Source: Lingula anatina
Taxonomy: Eukaryota > Brachiopoda > Lingulata > Lingulida > Lingulidae
DNA: 64,000 nucleotides
Assembly: GCF_001039355.2 (NCBI RefSeq)
Contig: NW_019775414.1
Coordinates: forward strand, 739,683-803,682
Direction of reading: 5' to 3'
The notes beneath the pieces are model-generated. The model was not told where the DNA came from. It did not search any database and saw only the letters and a list, made by a program, of their open reading frames with translations. Positions 14,001 to 26,700 of this stretch are shown in pieces (the stretch's first letter is position 1; each line of letters opens with the position of its first letter). The position numbers and the translations under genes are program-made.

Positions 14001-16897
14001 ACCTCGCACTTGTTTAGGTGTACTCATCTCTTCTGACTTCTTTGTATATATAAACTTGGTTTATCGTTTATAAGGAGACTAAACTTATTTTTACTTATTT
14101 TGACCCTTAATCAAAGGGTCTTGGCCGAGTCGTCTTTGTGAGCACCGAAAGCCAGGATGCAATACATCGTATTCATTAATTTTTGGTTTGATTCACCCCG
14201 TCATTGGCTTTTCATTGGGACACTGCATCTTATATTTCTTTTCAGATTATACAATAAGTCTTTTATATTTTCATTTTTTAATATTCTTCTTTCCCCCGTT
14301 TTTTTTTTCACCACCTGAGCATACAATGACCTGAGAACTGCATGTTTTAATTAGCTATTAATGAAATGTAAATAGCAATTTGCTTTGGAAGACGTCTAAT
14401 TAACGTAAGGCGGGATGCCATAATGAAATATTTTAAATGTGTATTCATCCATTTCGTCCGTCGTTTTGTTTTTCCATCTATCTATCCATCCATCTATCTA
14501 CATGAAGATGTGTACCTGTCTATGGACTATCTATGGACTCGAAAATTAAAATTCACATAATAGGTTAATAAGAATTGTTAAAGGTTTGTAGTTGTTGATG
14601 AAGTAAAAAAATTTGAAAAGGGAAAACAAGAAACTGAATCGTTTAATTTTCCTAAAACAGAAACTAACAGCGTAAACACTTGTTTCTGCTTAATTTTTTT
14701 CCAGCCTGCGTCTGTCTGCGTGTCAGTCCTGACCCTGACGGCCATTGCACTGGAGAGATGGTATGCCATTTGCTATCCTCTCAAACTGAAGAGCACCCCG
14801 ACCCGAGCCATGATCATCATCATGACAATATGGATAGTGTCACTTTTGATTCCCATCCCCGATGTCATCGCCGTTGACACCTTCTACAAAATCCCCAAAA
14901 GATACGCCGAGGACTTAGGCGTTGTGTATTTGACCTACTGTCAGCCAGTAATGAGTGAGGTCTGGACGTCGCAGAACCAAATGGAGTATCAGATCTGTCT
15001 GATGGTGTTGATGTTCTTCGTCCCCCTGGGTTTAATGGCGTTTGCGTATATCCGGATAGCGAGATGCTTGTGGGCTAATGCCATACCGGGTACCAATGAG
15101 ATAAGAGGTATGTTTACTCAGTAAATCGAGAAAAAAATATCATTTGCATACCTCTCTTGATGTATTTTAAATTTTAAGTTTAGGCGTCTTGACACTTTCA
15201 TGTTTTCTCCTGGACAGAGAATTTTTTTTTTTTGACAGAATTGCCAAATTAAAAAAAAAACTACATTTCTATGCTCTATTGCATATGTTGAACTCTATGC
15301 CTAACTTGCAACCTTGGGTAAATGGTTCTGTTTGATTTGACCTTCTTTGCACTTTAAATAATTCAATACTTGCACCATTAGCAATTTAAATGTATCAACT
15401 GTCATTCATTTATGGCTGTAGGCGCTGGTAAAACGTCTGAATCATACATGTGTACATCATCAACTTGTATATTTTTTACAGATATGGTGTATTTGCACAT
15501 GCACTAATAAGCGCGTTTTATGCCACTCAATGTATTATTGATGGATTTTTGCTCGGGAGATCGCCGTAAAATGTGTTCTTCTACCAATGCCTAACAGGGT
15601 TAAGCCAAAGTTTCGGGATTTAAATAATACAATTTAAACTTGATGGCTTTCAAGAATGTCGGTTGGGGTGGGGGCTGAGTTTTAAGAGTTTTTATATACA
15701 GTCGGTGAGCAGTGGCCGATGAACAGAAAGCCGTGGGTGTGATTCTTATCTCTATCGGGTGGCAGGACGTAAAACATCACAAAAAAGTATTTGACGATAA
15801 TAGCTTTTGATTGGCACAGTGAATATCAAACTAGTTGCAGTCACTGCGACATATATCAATCATTTATTATTATTCTGTCATTTTTCTCGCCGTCAGGTGG
15901 CAGCACGTACAGCAGCACGGGCAACAGCACGCGGGGAGGAATCGAGTCCCAGATACAGTCAAGAAAAAATGTGGCGAAAATGCTGATTGCTGTGGTTGTG
16001 ATGTTTGCTCTCTGCTATATGCCTGTGTATCTTATAAACATATTGAGGTGAGACGAATATGTATCACCGTCTGTTATATGCTTATTTATTCCGTTATATG
16101 CATTTTATCTCGCGCACATGGCATGGGGAATTGACACTACCAGTACTGTCAGTCCTATTCTTTCGTGAAAGCATTGTAGAAATTATAGCCATTACTAGAT
16201 GATGGGGAATTTTCATTATCATTTCGTGGTTTGACAAATATGGATTCACAAGGAAGAGAATACATTACAGTAAAACTGTATATTATATCTTTTATCTTAT
16301 TAACTTCAAATTACATTTTATATATATATCGTATCAAGAAAATACTGATTTAATTTTTCTAGCTTTTGGTGAATTTTGATAAAGGCCTTACAATAAGTGT
16401 TATAACAATGTACTTAGCGTTCTACATGGAAAAATATCTGCCTCGCTTTTTCACCTAATATGAAAAGAGAAAAACTTACTTTTTCTTGTAAATTGAAAGT
16501 TCTTCCTCGAGTTTTCTTCCTTGCTATATAATGCAGCATGGTTGAAAGCGATCCAAGTTGACATTTCCTCTAATTATGCCTTTCCAGTTCTGTAAACACG
16601 ACATTACTAATAGCTGTCTAAAATGGCACTGTTCGGACAGGTCTTGCGCTCAAGATTCTTTCATTCATTCAGACAACTATTCAGGCAACATATAACGATG
16701 TTTCACACGTAAATGTGCTCACGCATATTATATGGCAATTTTACATTCCTCACGTATTAGTTTTCTGTGCACTTTCCTTAGTTCATTTGATTTATATCAT
16801 GAATTTTTGGATTGAGCACAAATATTGAAAAACTAACATCTCGAGAAAGTTTTTTTCACCTTGTACTGAAAGAACTGCCATAATTATCTCTCCTTAA

Positions 16898-16975
<78 letters not shown>

Positions 16976-17744
16976 CTATCATCATATAAAATAACGTAAA
17001 TAATTGAGGCTAAATTCATAGCGTCATCCTGACTTACACCATGTTACAGTACATTAACTTTACATCGTTTTTGTCTGCCTAGGTTCACTGGGTTGGGGAC
17101 AATGATTTTTGTCGACAAAGAATCGGAGACGAATGTCGTCATAGTTGCCCACTGGCTGTGCTACTTCAACAGTGCCATTAATCCAGTCATTTATAATTTC
17201 ATGAGCGGTATGTACGAGTACTTTTTATGTGGATGAATGTATATTTAAATGCAATACAGTTGAATAGTTGGTGAGAAATTATATGAACGATATGTATTGG
17301 TATTCAAAGATAAAGTAGGCAAATTGTTGGCAGGGAATATTTTCAATGTGATAGGTGCTGATCCCAACGTTAACTTGGTCTATAATGGGATTATTCTAAT
17401 ACAGTGCACTTTCTTTCAGAAAAATGAATGTCAAATCTACCAATTTATACGGTGGTGACCGACATGTAATGATTTCTTATTCCTCTCAATCTTTCCAAAT
17501 AATGTAAACAAATTTTTCATTTTCAGCTAAGTTTCGCAAGGAGTTCAAACTCGGATGCTGCGCGTGCTGTTTGTATTGCTGCCCCAAGAGCTTCGCGCCT
17601 GCGTACAGGGTGACTTCCGGCCGCCAGGGCAACGGAACTCTCACGTACAAATTCAAAAGTAGTGAGTTTAAGCACCGTCACCGTGGTTCCACAAGCGACC
17701 GAACCGAACACATTACCCTTACCTCATTGCATACCGAAGCTTGA
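3040..17744 (+). CDS. Orexin/allatotropin-receptor-like GPCR (five exons, 430 aa)
   Basis: Joining 3040-3435, 14705-15107, 15897-16047, 17083-17207 and 17527-17744 gives one open frame of 430 residues, with consistent intron phases (0, 1, 2, 1) and GT..AG boundaries. It is a rhodopsin-class peptide receptor of the plasma membrane. Visible hallmarks: three N-glycosylation sequons in the N-terminus (N13, N18, N22), GN in TM1 (N70), LAIAD in TM2 (D98), the conserved TM3/ECL2 cysteine pair (C125, C211), ERW at 149-151 in place of DRY, W175 in TM4, FALCYMP at 303-309 in TM6 and NPVIY at 350-354 in TM7. A cluster of six cysteines (369-377) follows helix 8 and may be palmitoylated. The LW..AIPGT stretch at the end of TM5, ERWYAIC after TM3 and FALCYMP are typical of vertebrate orexin receptors and insect/mollusc allatotropin receptors, so the ligand is inferred to be an allatotropin/orexin-type peptide. 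Another related neuropeptide receptor cannot be excluded. Confidence 0.85.
7458..7473. repeat. Poly(T) tract, 16 nt
   Basis: An uninterrupted run of T inside receptor intron 1. No flanking target-site duplication or retroposed body was recognised. Confidence 0.9.
10349..10425. repeat. Tetranucleotide microsatellite (CTAT)n-(CTTT)n
   Basis: About 13 copies of CTAT are followed directly by CTTT copies and a partial return to CTAT. This is a compound simple repeat inside receptor intron 1. Confidence 0.97.
11001..11056. repeat. (TA)n microsatellite
   Basis: Alternating TA dinucleotides over about 56 nt with two GA interruptions, inside receptor intron 1. Confidence 0.95.
13223..13304 (+). tRNA. 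tRNA-Ser(GCT)
   Basis: An 82-nt cloverleaf. The acceptor stem GACGAGG pairs perfectly with CCTCGTC at 13297-13303, and G at 13304 is the discriminator base typical of tRNA-Ser. The D arm and A box read TGGCCGAGTGG. The anticodon stem ATGGA/TCCAT encloses loop CTGCTAA, with anticodon GCT at 13256-13258, which reads AGC and AGT codons. A long class II variable arm follows, then the T arm and B box GGTTCGAATCC. No intron and no encoded CCA. It looks fully functional and sits in receptor intron 1 on the sense strand, so it is transcribed by Pol III inside a Pol II gene. Confidence 0.97.
13311..13314 (+). terminator. Pol III termination signal (TTTT)
   Basis: A run of four T begins 7 nt after the tRNA discriminator base, as expected for RNA polymerase III termination of the tRNA-Ser gene. 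Confidence 0.75.
14474..14501. repeat. Imperfect ATCT/ATCC microsatellite
   Basis: Degenerate CCAT/CTAT tetranucleotide copies about 200 nt upstream of receptor exon 2. It is of the same type as the longer CTAT array at 10.35 kb. Confidence 0.8.
14705..15107 (+). CDS. Receptor exon 2: TM3 to start of ICL3
   Basis: Follows acceptor TTTTTTTCCAG in phase 0 and begins PASVCVSVLTL. It includes ERW (149-151), TM4 with W175, ECL2 with C211, TM5 (about 229-249) and the LWANAIPGT motif at its cytoplasmic end, which resembles the LW..IPGT of orexin/allatotropin receptors. It ends AGA G|GTATGT in phase 1. ECL2 is long and charged, as expected of a peptide receptor. Confidence 0.9.
15897..16047 (+). CDS. 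Receptor exon 3: ICL3 and TM6
   Basis: Acceptor CTCGCCGTCAG precedes a 151-nt exon that completes Gly267. A Ser/Thr/Gly-rich loop (STYSSTGNST) comes first, a possible phosphorylation region in ICL3. SRKNVAKMLIAVVV then leads into TM6 with FALCYMP. The donor is AG|GTGAGA in phase 2. Confidence 0.9.
16901..16973. repeat. Compound (TC)n-(TG)n microsatellite
   Basis: Twenty TC dinucleotides (16901-16940) run directly into TG copies (to 16973). The tract lies on the sense strand of receptor intron 3 and ends 109 nt before the exon 4 acceptor. Confidence 0.97.
17083..17207 (+). CDS. Receptor exon 4: ECL3 and TM7
   Basis: Acceptor TCTGCCTAG, 125 nt. It completes Arg317, then encodes ECL3 (FTGLGTMIFVDKESE) and TM7 with HWLCYFNSAINPVIYNF, including the NPxxY motif. 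HWL.Y.NSA.NP.IYNF matches the TM7 signature of orexin-type receptors. Donor AGC G|GTATGT, phase 1. Confidence 0.92.
17527..17744 (+). CDS. Receptor exon 5: helix 8 and C-terminal tail
   Basis: Acceptor TTTTCATTTTCAG. It encodes AKFRKEFK (helix 8), a dense cysteine cluster (six Cys between 369 and 377), then a basic, Ser/Thr-containing tail ending TSLHTEA with TGA at 17742-17744. The cysteines are candidate palmitoylation sites and the tail Ser/Thr are candidate GRK/arrestin sites (inference). Confidence 0.9.
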
Positions 17745-20700
17745 AGAAATGTTCTGCATGGCAGGTGTTCCACATATGGCACATGGGTGTTGACAACTTA
17801 GAGTTATTAGATATAACCTTCACATGGTGATAGATACCTTATTGTTATCACTACGGAGACAAGATGGCGGCACGATGTACCCTCATTGTTACCTTTTCTG
17901 TGTCGCATGCTCACTCATTCATGCAAAGCTTTCCCATGTCAAAGAAACAACATCGACGTGCCTTTCGCACAAATATTGCTTATATGTTGTTTTGAGGTGG
18001 ATTTCGATAGATTTTTATTGTGCTAAATACAACGAAGGGTTTGAAAGGACTCATCCCCATTTTCAACAAGTTCTTGGGATTTGGGGTTCTATGTTTGAGT
18101 TCAGAACATTTTCTAAGTGGCATGTTGGATATCACGAACCATTGTCATCAGTACCTTAGAAATCTACAAGGTTTTAAAAGGAATTCACATGGCAACAGTC
18201 ATATATATTCTTCTGTGTTTCTGTTTCGCACAAATAATCGCCATCCCATTTGTCCACTTATATCAAATTTAGGTGAACGGCTATCTACTATCTACCCTTT
18301 GAATGTTCCCTTATCCCTGGCTTCTCCTCTCCGCGTAGGACTAGTGCTTAATGTAGCACCAACTATATGTATGATAGAATATTTAAACAGTTATCTAGTT
18401 ATAAACTACTACTACTATAGGTAGCTCTTTGTTAGTTCTCTTTGTTCTTCGTCTTAATATACATGATTTATTAATGAATATTTACCTAGACATTAAAATC
18501 TGCAGCCTTGTTTCTGAGAACACATGATTAAGGTTCACCCAAATGTTCATTGTGATAAAATTAGGTATGTGATATTATATATACTTAAGATTAGCATCCT
18601 TTTGAAAAAAGGTTGAAGCATATTATTATAAATGCACCGGAGAGAGAGAGGATATTGTATGTGTTTTGTATGTTTTATATAGCTTTCCAGAATGGCCGCC
18701 ACAGCAGATTGTGGGATGCAGTAATTTATGGCTCCTCGGCACAGGACTTGGGACGAATTCCTGAACTAGATACTGAACTTATGCCCTTCAGAAAAGTGAA
18801 CTAGAGAGCAGCGGCTTTGTGTTTCTCTTACTGTCCAAGAGATCGGTACATCTTTATCTGTTTGAAATGTTGCAAAAACTGAACGAATATTTTAATATTA
18901 AAATATCTAGATCTACACATGTAGATGATCGCGTTTTGTAGTTTAAAAAGTACGCCCGAAAAGGAAGAATTGCGTTTCGAGTGAAAAAACCGTTTCACAT
19001 ATAGAGTAGGTTACTTAGGGTATTTTGAAAAGGTCGAATCATTTGTATCTGTGGAGCTAGACGCTTTTGACTTTCAAATATGGATGCCGATGTGGACAAA
19101 GGGGAAGAACCGATGGATTTAATCATAATGCATTTAAGTCTATAGATAAATGGTGTGCTGTTTGAAAAGTAAGGGCGAGTCTTAAAACAAGTTTGGCTTC
19201 TCTGATTTTTATGTGAATTCACACCACACTTTGTATTTTAAGAAGCTCAAGAAACATTGGACTTGTATATACTTGTTTAATGTAGTTAAGAGTTCTGTGT
19301 ATATATGTTGTCAAGAATGCGCGTGCGCATGCAAGAGATAACTTACGCGCAATTTTATGGATTGTATAGGCTGTATAAACATCAATGTATTAATGTTTAA
19401 AGTAAAATGATATAAATATTGCGATAGTTGTCTTTTTTTACCTGACAAGATCGGATTGCGTTTGACGTTGGAAAATGTGTTAGTTGCGCTCATCCCAACC
19501 ACAATTGTGATTGTCACCGCGAGCATTTACATGGACGAATCTTTTTGTAGTCTGAATAATCAAATGATGACCTTTATTCACAGTTGCCTTTAGGACGCTG
19601 CAGAATAACTACTGGTATATCTTGAAGCGACTCTTAAGGCGGTGCTCCCATTTAACTCTTTTTAACACTGATCTAATTTTACACTAATTCAATTAAGTAA
19701 ACCTCCGGGCAGAAGTTCAGAGGCCATTGTAAAGCAAGTAGCTTGTGGACAATGTTGTCCGGAGAGAAAATAGAGATATTTACGCTGATCCTTCGGCGTT
19801 AAATTTAAGCCTGTTGTTCCACAGGCTATGCTATACATGTTACACAGGTTCTTAGCTTTAAAGCAACCGTCTGAAATACCGTCAACCGTCAAGATAACAT
19901 CGCTGTGTTCAAATAGATGGTGAAGGTTGTCATCACATGGATATGTTTTGCCCATTCGGTTGAAAAAAAAAATATGTACACATATCTATAAATATATATT
20001 TGTCAGACCGCATCATGGTTTAGACACCGGTACAATATTATTATTTTCATTGACAAGCTTCAGAGCACAAGTGATGTGACACAGAACGGCTTAATACAGC
20101 AATTCTTTGTTCCCAGACGAATATTTTGTGGATAATTTCTCACGCTCTTTTATGTTGTTTGGCTTGACATCCCAAATTTCTAACCAGGTGCATACTGATA
20201 ATGCAATTTTAACTACCTTTCTATTTTCCATTAAGTTCATGTGAACGTGTTCACTTTGCATTCAGGATTTCACTTAAAAATCGGTGTCACAGGAATAAAG
20301 TGAGTCGTAAATGCCAACACACAAACAAATGCCGGAAGACAATGATGAATAAAACACACTACACGGAGTACCGTGTCATGCGAATGGGGATATGTCCGCA
20401 TAATGGGCCTAGACATTACAAACACGTCCCTGGACTGGTAAAGTTATTGCAGCAGGGATGGACTAGTCCTTTTAAAGGCCGTGCATGAACAATTAGAAAG
20501 AGACATATTTCCATCAAAATGAACAACATTTTTCTATCTTACCCAGAGCAATGGGCATTACGAAAAGGTTATAATTGACATTATCCATATATCAGAACTG
20601 ATATAAATATTCACACAGTGCACTATATACAGTGCACTTTTTTTAAAAATAATTTTCAAGGAGTGTTTCGTGCCATGCAAATTTTACAATTTATTTACAC

Positions 20701-23700
20701 CTACTCCCACTTCTGTCCCCTTGACAATCAAATATACCTCATTAGTTAAATAGTATACGCCTACAATTTTTTTAATCAGATCAGATATTTATTCATACCT
20801 AAGGTCTCTTGCTTTAATGAAATTCTATAACTATGTGGGTGGGATGGATGTGAATTAGTCTTGAGTGTCTTTCTCCCTATTGGTTTCCAATAGAAACACA
20901 CACTTTTTTAGTTTTTGTGATTCAAGTTGCAGTCTCGGGAAATATATTTTGTTTCTTTCAAATAGATAATAAATAGTGAAATAAATAAAAATGTGTAGAT
21001 AGCACATTGTATATATAGGCTTGCCAGCCATATTGGAAACATAAGTCGCTTCTTTCTTTATTTCTTTATTTGTTTTAATTATATATTTTTCTTTTGCTCT
21101 ACCAGGATCAAAATTAAAGTTTCTACATATTTGTCACATCCCATGCTTTCAGCAACACATAATACAGCTAAGTACTCATCATAGAAAACCTTAGGAGACG
21201 CGACTTTTTTGTCACCCATGTAAAAAAGTATACCGGTAATTATATATTGTCTATAATCAATAAATTCAACAAACCGCATCTTTTATTATTATTTCATGTT
21301 CTTAACTTACAGTAAAAAAACTATACATAAAGGAACAATGATGCTGTCAGGACCCACCTATTAAGCATACGTTGGAGATTCAAAATGTTCATGTTTTTAA
21401 ATGTTGATTATAATGATGCGATTGTAAGAGAGGATCATAGGTCCATCACATCTATTGTCACGTTGAGTCATTTCCCTGCCACTTTTACACTAAATGTCAA
21501 TAAGTAAAAGGAAACAGAAGGCTGCCACTATGGTTCAGAAAACCAAAGAAAAAAATACTCAACTTTCTTCCATATTTTTCTCCCAAATTATGATGGATCG
21601 CATCGCAGACGACAGGAAAAATAGCGCGATCACGGCCTTCCACAGGTGGATACATAAGTAAGAATGCCTAAACAATAAACTAAAATGTTCTCCTCAAGGG
21701 ACAAAAACCTACTCATACCCTCAACATTTTGACATGTTTTGAAACATTTCATTCATAAAATTTGTTTGTCTGTATTTATGGACAAAAGAGGATATGGTAG
21801 CCATGTCTAAATGTGCGGTCTTAAAGGTTGAATCATGTGTCTCCATGTTGTTCTTATATATATACAACAACCTTCATTTCAACTTAAAAATTTCGAAAAA
21901 TGTGTTTCGAGAAATGATATTGGTATGTTTTCAAATGATGACTACTGTAAAGAATCTACAGATCTACAGATCTAAAGCAGGACAACATCTTTAAAAATTA
22001 TCATTCTGCTTTTTTTCCTTCTTCCTTTTTTTATTTAAAAAAAACTAGACCATAATTTTTATCATAGGGCACCTATAAATATAAAGAAGACTGAGGAAAG
22101 TTAAAGGGAGCTCGTCGGGAAATAGGATTAATTATCTGATCCAGATAAGCTAAATCAAATTTGGATTTCGATTCTGGATGAACGCGTGGCGGGTGCATTT
22201 CTACAAACATAAAGCTGATATCAAATTTATGCAGAAATTATCTTTTTAAAAATTAATGTTTTGATGCTAACAGTACAATACAAATTTGAGGGCAAAAAGA
22301 GAGGATAAAAAAGGATAAATTAATAGATAATAAAAACATGCAAAAATTTTTCCGGCGCTTTCAACGTTCCACAGCACTCGCCTACCATAGTACTGTCGAA
22401 TTCTTAACTCAAGATATGCAATAGATACATACTTAAGACCACATTCTTACGAACAAGTTTTTGGTAAGTCAGTCACGTGTATTTCTTTGCATTTCTACTT
22501 TACGCAGAAAAAAAAACTTGAGCAAGGCTATTATATAATTACCTAAAGAATGTAATATGCCTTGAAGGTATCAGCACTAGTGTTTTTAAGGAAAAACAAA
22601 AGTGAATTACGATACAAGAATACTATGAACAACCTTTTTTTAGAAATAAGGGCTGTGGTTATCTTTCAAAGAAACATTACTCTAATTACCATGCGCTTTA
22701 GAAATATTTAACAAGCACAGTCATGGCATACAAACACCCGCAAGTATAATACAGTTATATAGTAAACCAGAGGGGGATATTATCATTGAATGAATATAAA
22801 AAGCAAATAAACCAGAGAGAGAGACATCTTAAAGCGGTGCTTGGAGGAACATTCCGCACGCCTATCTTTTAATATGATACTTACCGCAGACTTGAAATGC
22901 CTTTAACCCCATGGCTAAGCGGCAGTAAATATACCATATAATCAGCTTTGCGTTTATTATTGATTTAATTAAATATACAACACTTCATCTGTGCCTTAGG
23001 AAAATTGTTATTGTGGGAATAAAAGTTAGGCGTGGTAGTTGTCTTTTTGTGTCCCAAAGGCACTAATATAATACTTCTGTTTAAAAGATTCGCGTGTGCA
23101 TGTCTTTGTCACTGAAACATTCAATTTACTTGGGCGTTCTCGTCAACAAACTGAAGATTCGTCTCCTTTTTTAAATATTTTTTCTATCTATAAGGTGTGA
23201 TTTTTTTGTTGAAAACATAAAAAACACGACAATATCTGAATTTACCCAAGTTTTTGAGTAGGGGAATTTTTACTTTCTTATACCTTCCCTGTCAATTTTT
23301 AATATTTTAGCAGATTAAAAATGTAAACAATCGAGAAAAAAATCAATTGCTAAATAAAGAAAATTGTTATATTTGTTGCACAGAATGAGATCTCATTTTT
23401 AATTTAAATTTCTTTTATCAGTCATTCTCAGTCTATATATTTTTATCAGGTAATCAAGTCAATTTCAAATGCCATTTTTCTTTAATAAGCAAACTGGCGC
23501 ATTTATGCAAATTTTGAATACCAAAAAGAAAGTACCAAGCTTGATTTCCTGTAGGTAACATGTGACTTGCTCCTCTGTATAATTCCACCAAAAACATGCC
23601 ATTAATAAGAGCCGACTGTCGGTCTTTTCAAGGCTTGGCAAAGGAAAAACACGCCCAAAAACACCCATGTGACGCGAGAAGCAGCGGGGCCATAAATCAG

Positions 23701-26700
23701 GGGGTAAATTAGACCTAAATTACAATGATATTGTTAGGGTGCAATACATAGCAATGTGCAATTACTGCAACGTAGTTACTATACAATGCCTTCTTATCTT
23801 TAAAACGTCTTATCAGTTCTCAAGTATGTGATGTGCCCGTTAATAAAAGAGTAGCAACAGGTTTTTGGTTGATGTTATCACAACCTTTCTGCGACGCTGC
23901 TGTGTCCCTAGTGCACCGTACATTAGCGGTGTTTTATTGGCGATGAAAGTTTACGTAATCTTATTGAAGGTGATGGCTGCTAATGGGGTAATTTAGCCAA
24001 AATAGTCTGGCTTCGTCAAGAGCAGCTGACACATTGGATGGGTTTCAAAAATGCCAAGTTGTATCGGGGTTTTTCGGTCGTGTTTTTATGTGACCCGGCC
24101 AGACAATTTAAGAACTTGAAATTTGAAAAATGAAACTAATTGGATGTTATGTATGCGGATAATAAATATTTTTTCGTGTTAAAAATTAAAAGGTGGTGGT
24201 GGAAATGGGCAAAGCAAAACAAACAATATATACAAGTATATACGAATGAATAAGAGGTTACATAGATGTTTTAGTGAAATGGGAAGTTTCCACATATATT
24301 TGTAATTTGGAAATTTCGCTTTTAATCGGCAAGAAATGTTACAGTCATTTCTCCGAGTTCTTTGAAATGAACCGTCTTTTCAACTATCACTGAGCAGTGA
24401 AAGAAAAGTCAAAGTTGTCGCATAAAATTAATTGCCTCTTTCTTTTCTCACACATCTGTCACTGTAAAAGTCACACCACCGTTCTTATCTGGGCCATTTT
24501 TGCGCAACAAAGGAGGGAGATAAGACTATTAAAATGTCCCGGTCATCATGTGAGGGTTCCACCCCTCCCGCACCGGATAACTCCATCACGTGTGTTGTCC
24601 ATTTCATGTTAATTTCAAGCATGTTCATTACACGGTGTCCAAAAAGAAGTGCTGTTACGTCACGGCGTCACAATTTAAAATCACCGGGGAGGGGTTTATG
24701 AAGATGTCACCTTAGCTAGAGGATAATGCAGCGAGAGCTAGTCACAAGATGACACTATTCTATGTATCTGTCTGTTTCCGGCCTTGAAGGTTCGACAAGT
24801 TCGGACCAAACACTGCTCTTGGCCTTACCTGATCAACACATTTGCTAAATCTGACCTTTCTCTCTGTTTTAGCGTGGGAATCCTCCTTGAGTAATTGGCA
24901 GGAGAAATTAGGTGACATGATTCGGAGCTATCAGTCTAATTTCAGGTTTTGGTTGAGCACACAGGTGGAAGGGACGCGAGACTGAATGTCTGCCAGCTAT
25001 AGGACTGTGACATCTTGGAGTGGGCCCTAGGCCAAAGGGGAAGTAATCAGGACTGACCCGTTGCCAAAAAGACACCAAAAATTCACTTTTCCTCCTCCCT
25101 GGTCATGAGAAGACGTCCCGGTGCCACGACGGAAGCAGGAGAATTGATGACAATTATCAATCATATGGCCCACAGACATGACAGTAATACGCTCTGGCAT
25201 TTGGGATATGCATACTAAAATTGCTGTTCAACACAACTACGCATTCTTGCATACTCTGAGGACCTAATCTCCCCCTTTGTTACTTAGTTAATTATCGCGA
25301 AGTGCACTTTTTTGCCATTCAACTGCGTTTTTTTCTTTGGTCTAATTTTGTAGTGTCTAATGCCAACGTTAATTTTGGGGTCTTTATTTTCTGCCTCCGC
25401 GGCACTATGCAGCAAACATGGGACATACACAATTGGGAAAATGTAGATGAAACTTCTGTTCTTTCATTTCTTCATTTTACAACAGTCAATGCCTTCACAA
25501 TCTATAGCTTTCAATAGTAAACCATCTTGTCATAAGGACAAATAAAATAGTCTCCATTCATACTATCACTGCTATCAATGAATTTAGTATTTTTCTCTAC
25601 TTCTAATTTCAATTTCCGTTCATCCATAAAAAGAATAATAACATTTGCAAAACAACGTGTATTTCTGTAGTATTTGACTCATATTATTCAGTCTCCAAGT
25701 AAAGAATAATCCTTTTATCATTCTATCAAGAGAATGAAAAACCTCTAGCATTGTATAGTGTATTTAATTTGATCACCAATTTCCATGTATAAAACATCAC
25801 AAAGGCTATTCCCCTTTTAATAAAGTTAACAGTCCCATGTTTGTTTACTTCCAACTAGTTTTTTTTTTCATGGGCCAGGTTGCTGCGGTTTTCATAAATC
25901 ATGATTTGTGTTGTATAGTAGAGTGAAGGGCCCGCTGTTTCTCACTCCGATATACCCGAGGCCATACAAGCAGTATAGTAGAAAGACGACACACATTTCC
26001 ATGTCGAGTAATATCCTCAGAGGGCAGAACATGCCGTGATGGCAAGTGCTACCCCTGGGGAATTCGAAACACAAGGTATAAGAGGATTGAAATATACTGC
26101 AGGTAAATACAGGGGATCTTAATACGTATTTTTGATAATTGACGTCACCAGGATTCTTGGAGATCAGAAAATTTGAAATGTATCAACTTATAGTTTGCCA
26201 TAAAAACATCAGGAGTGTTATTATATGTATATATGTATAAGACAGTATTCTGTTAATTAAAAAACGCATTAATATTTTAATGTCATATTGGAATAATCGG
26301 TTAATTAAAATGTAAGCATATTTTATATGGAAATTGTGGGCAAAGTAAACCGATGTATATTATAAACCTTATACATTGGTCGACCTGAGGCAAAAACATT
26401 AGACTGGTACATGTAGGGATTGTTGGTAAATCTTTGGAGTTCAAGCCCCCGAAGCTGAGAATGTTGCAACCCGGCGAATGTGTAGGAGAAGAAACCTTTG
26501 CCCATATTAAGAGAAAGTATGCATGGTATATAAAAGAGTCATTAAGTGGAATATGAATATAATGACAAAATAATGAAAACTTACAAACCGATCTTCAAAA
26601 CTTTTCTGGTTTTTCTTAAATTTTAATGCTTTAAAATGCTAGTTGATAATATTAAAAGTGAAACACTATAAAAAAGGGATTATTATGATATAAAATCGCT

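Larger units (their letters stand above)
3436..14704 (+). other. Intron 1 of the receptor gene (11.3 kb)
   Basis: Donor CAG|GTAGGT at 3436 and acceptor TTTTTTTCCAG at 14704. The intron contains a tRNA-Ser gene (13223-13304), several microsatellites and no recognisable exon. Open frames inside are short and show no family resemblance. Confidence 0.75.
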
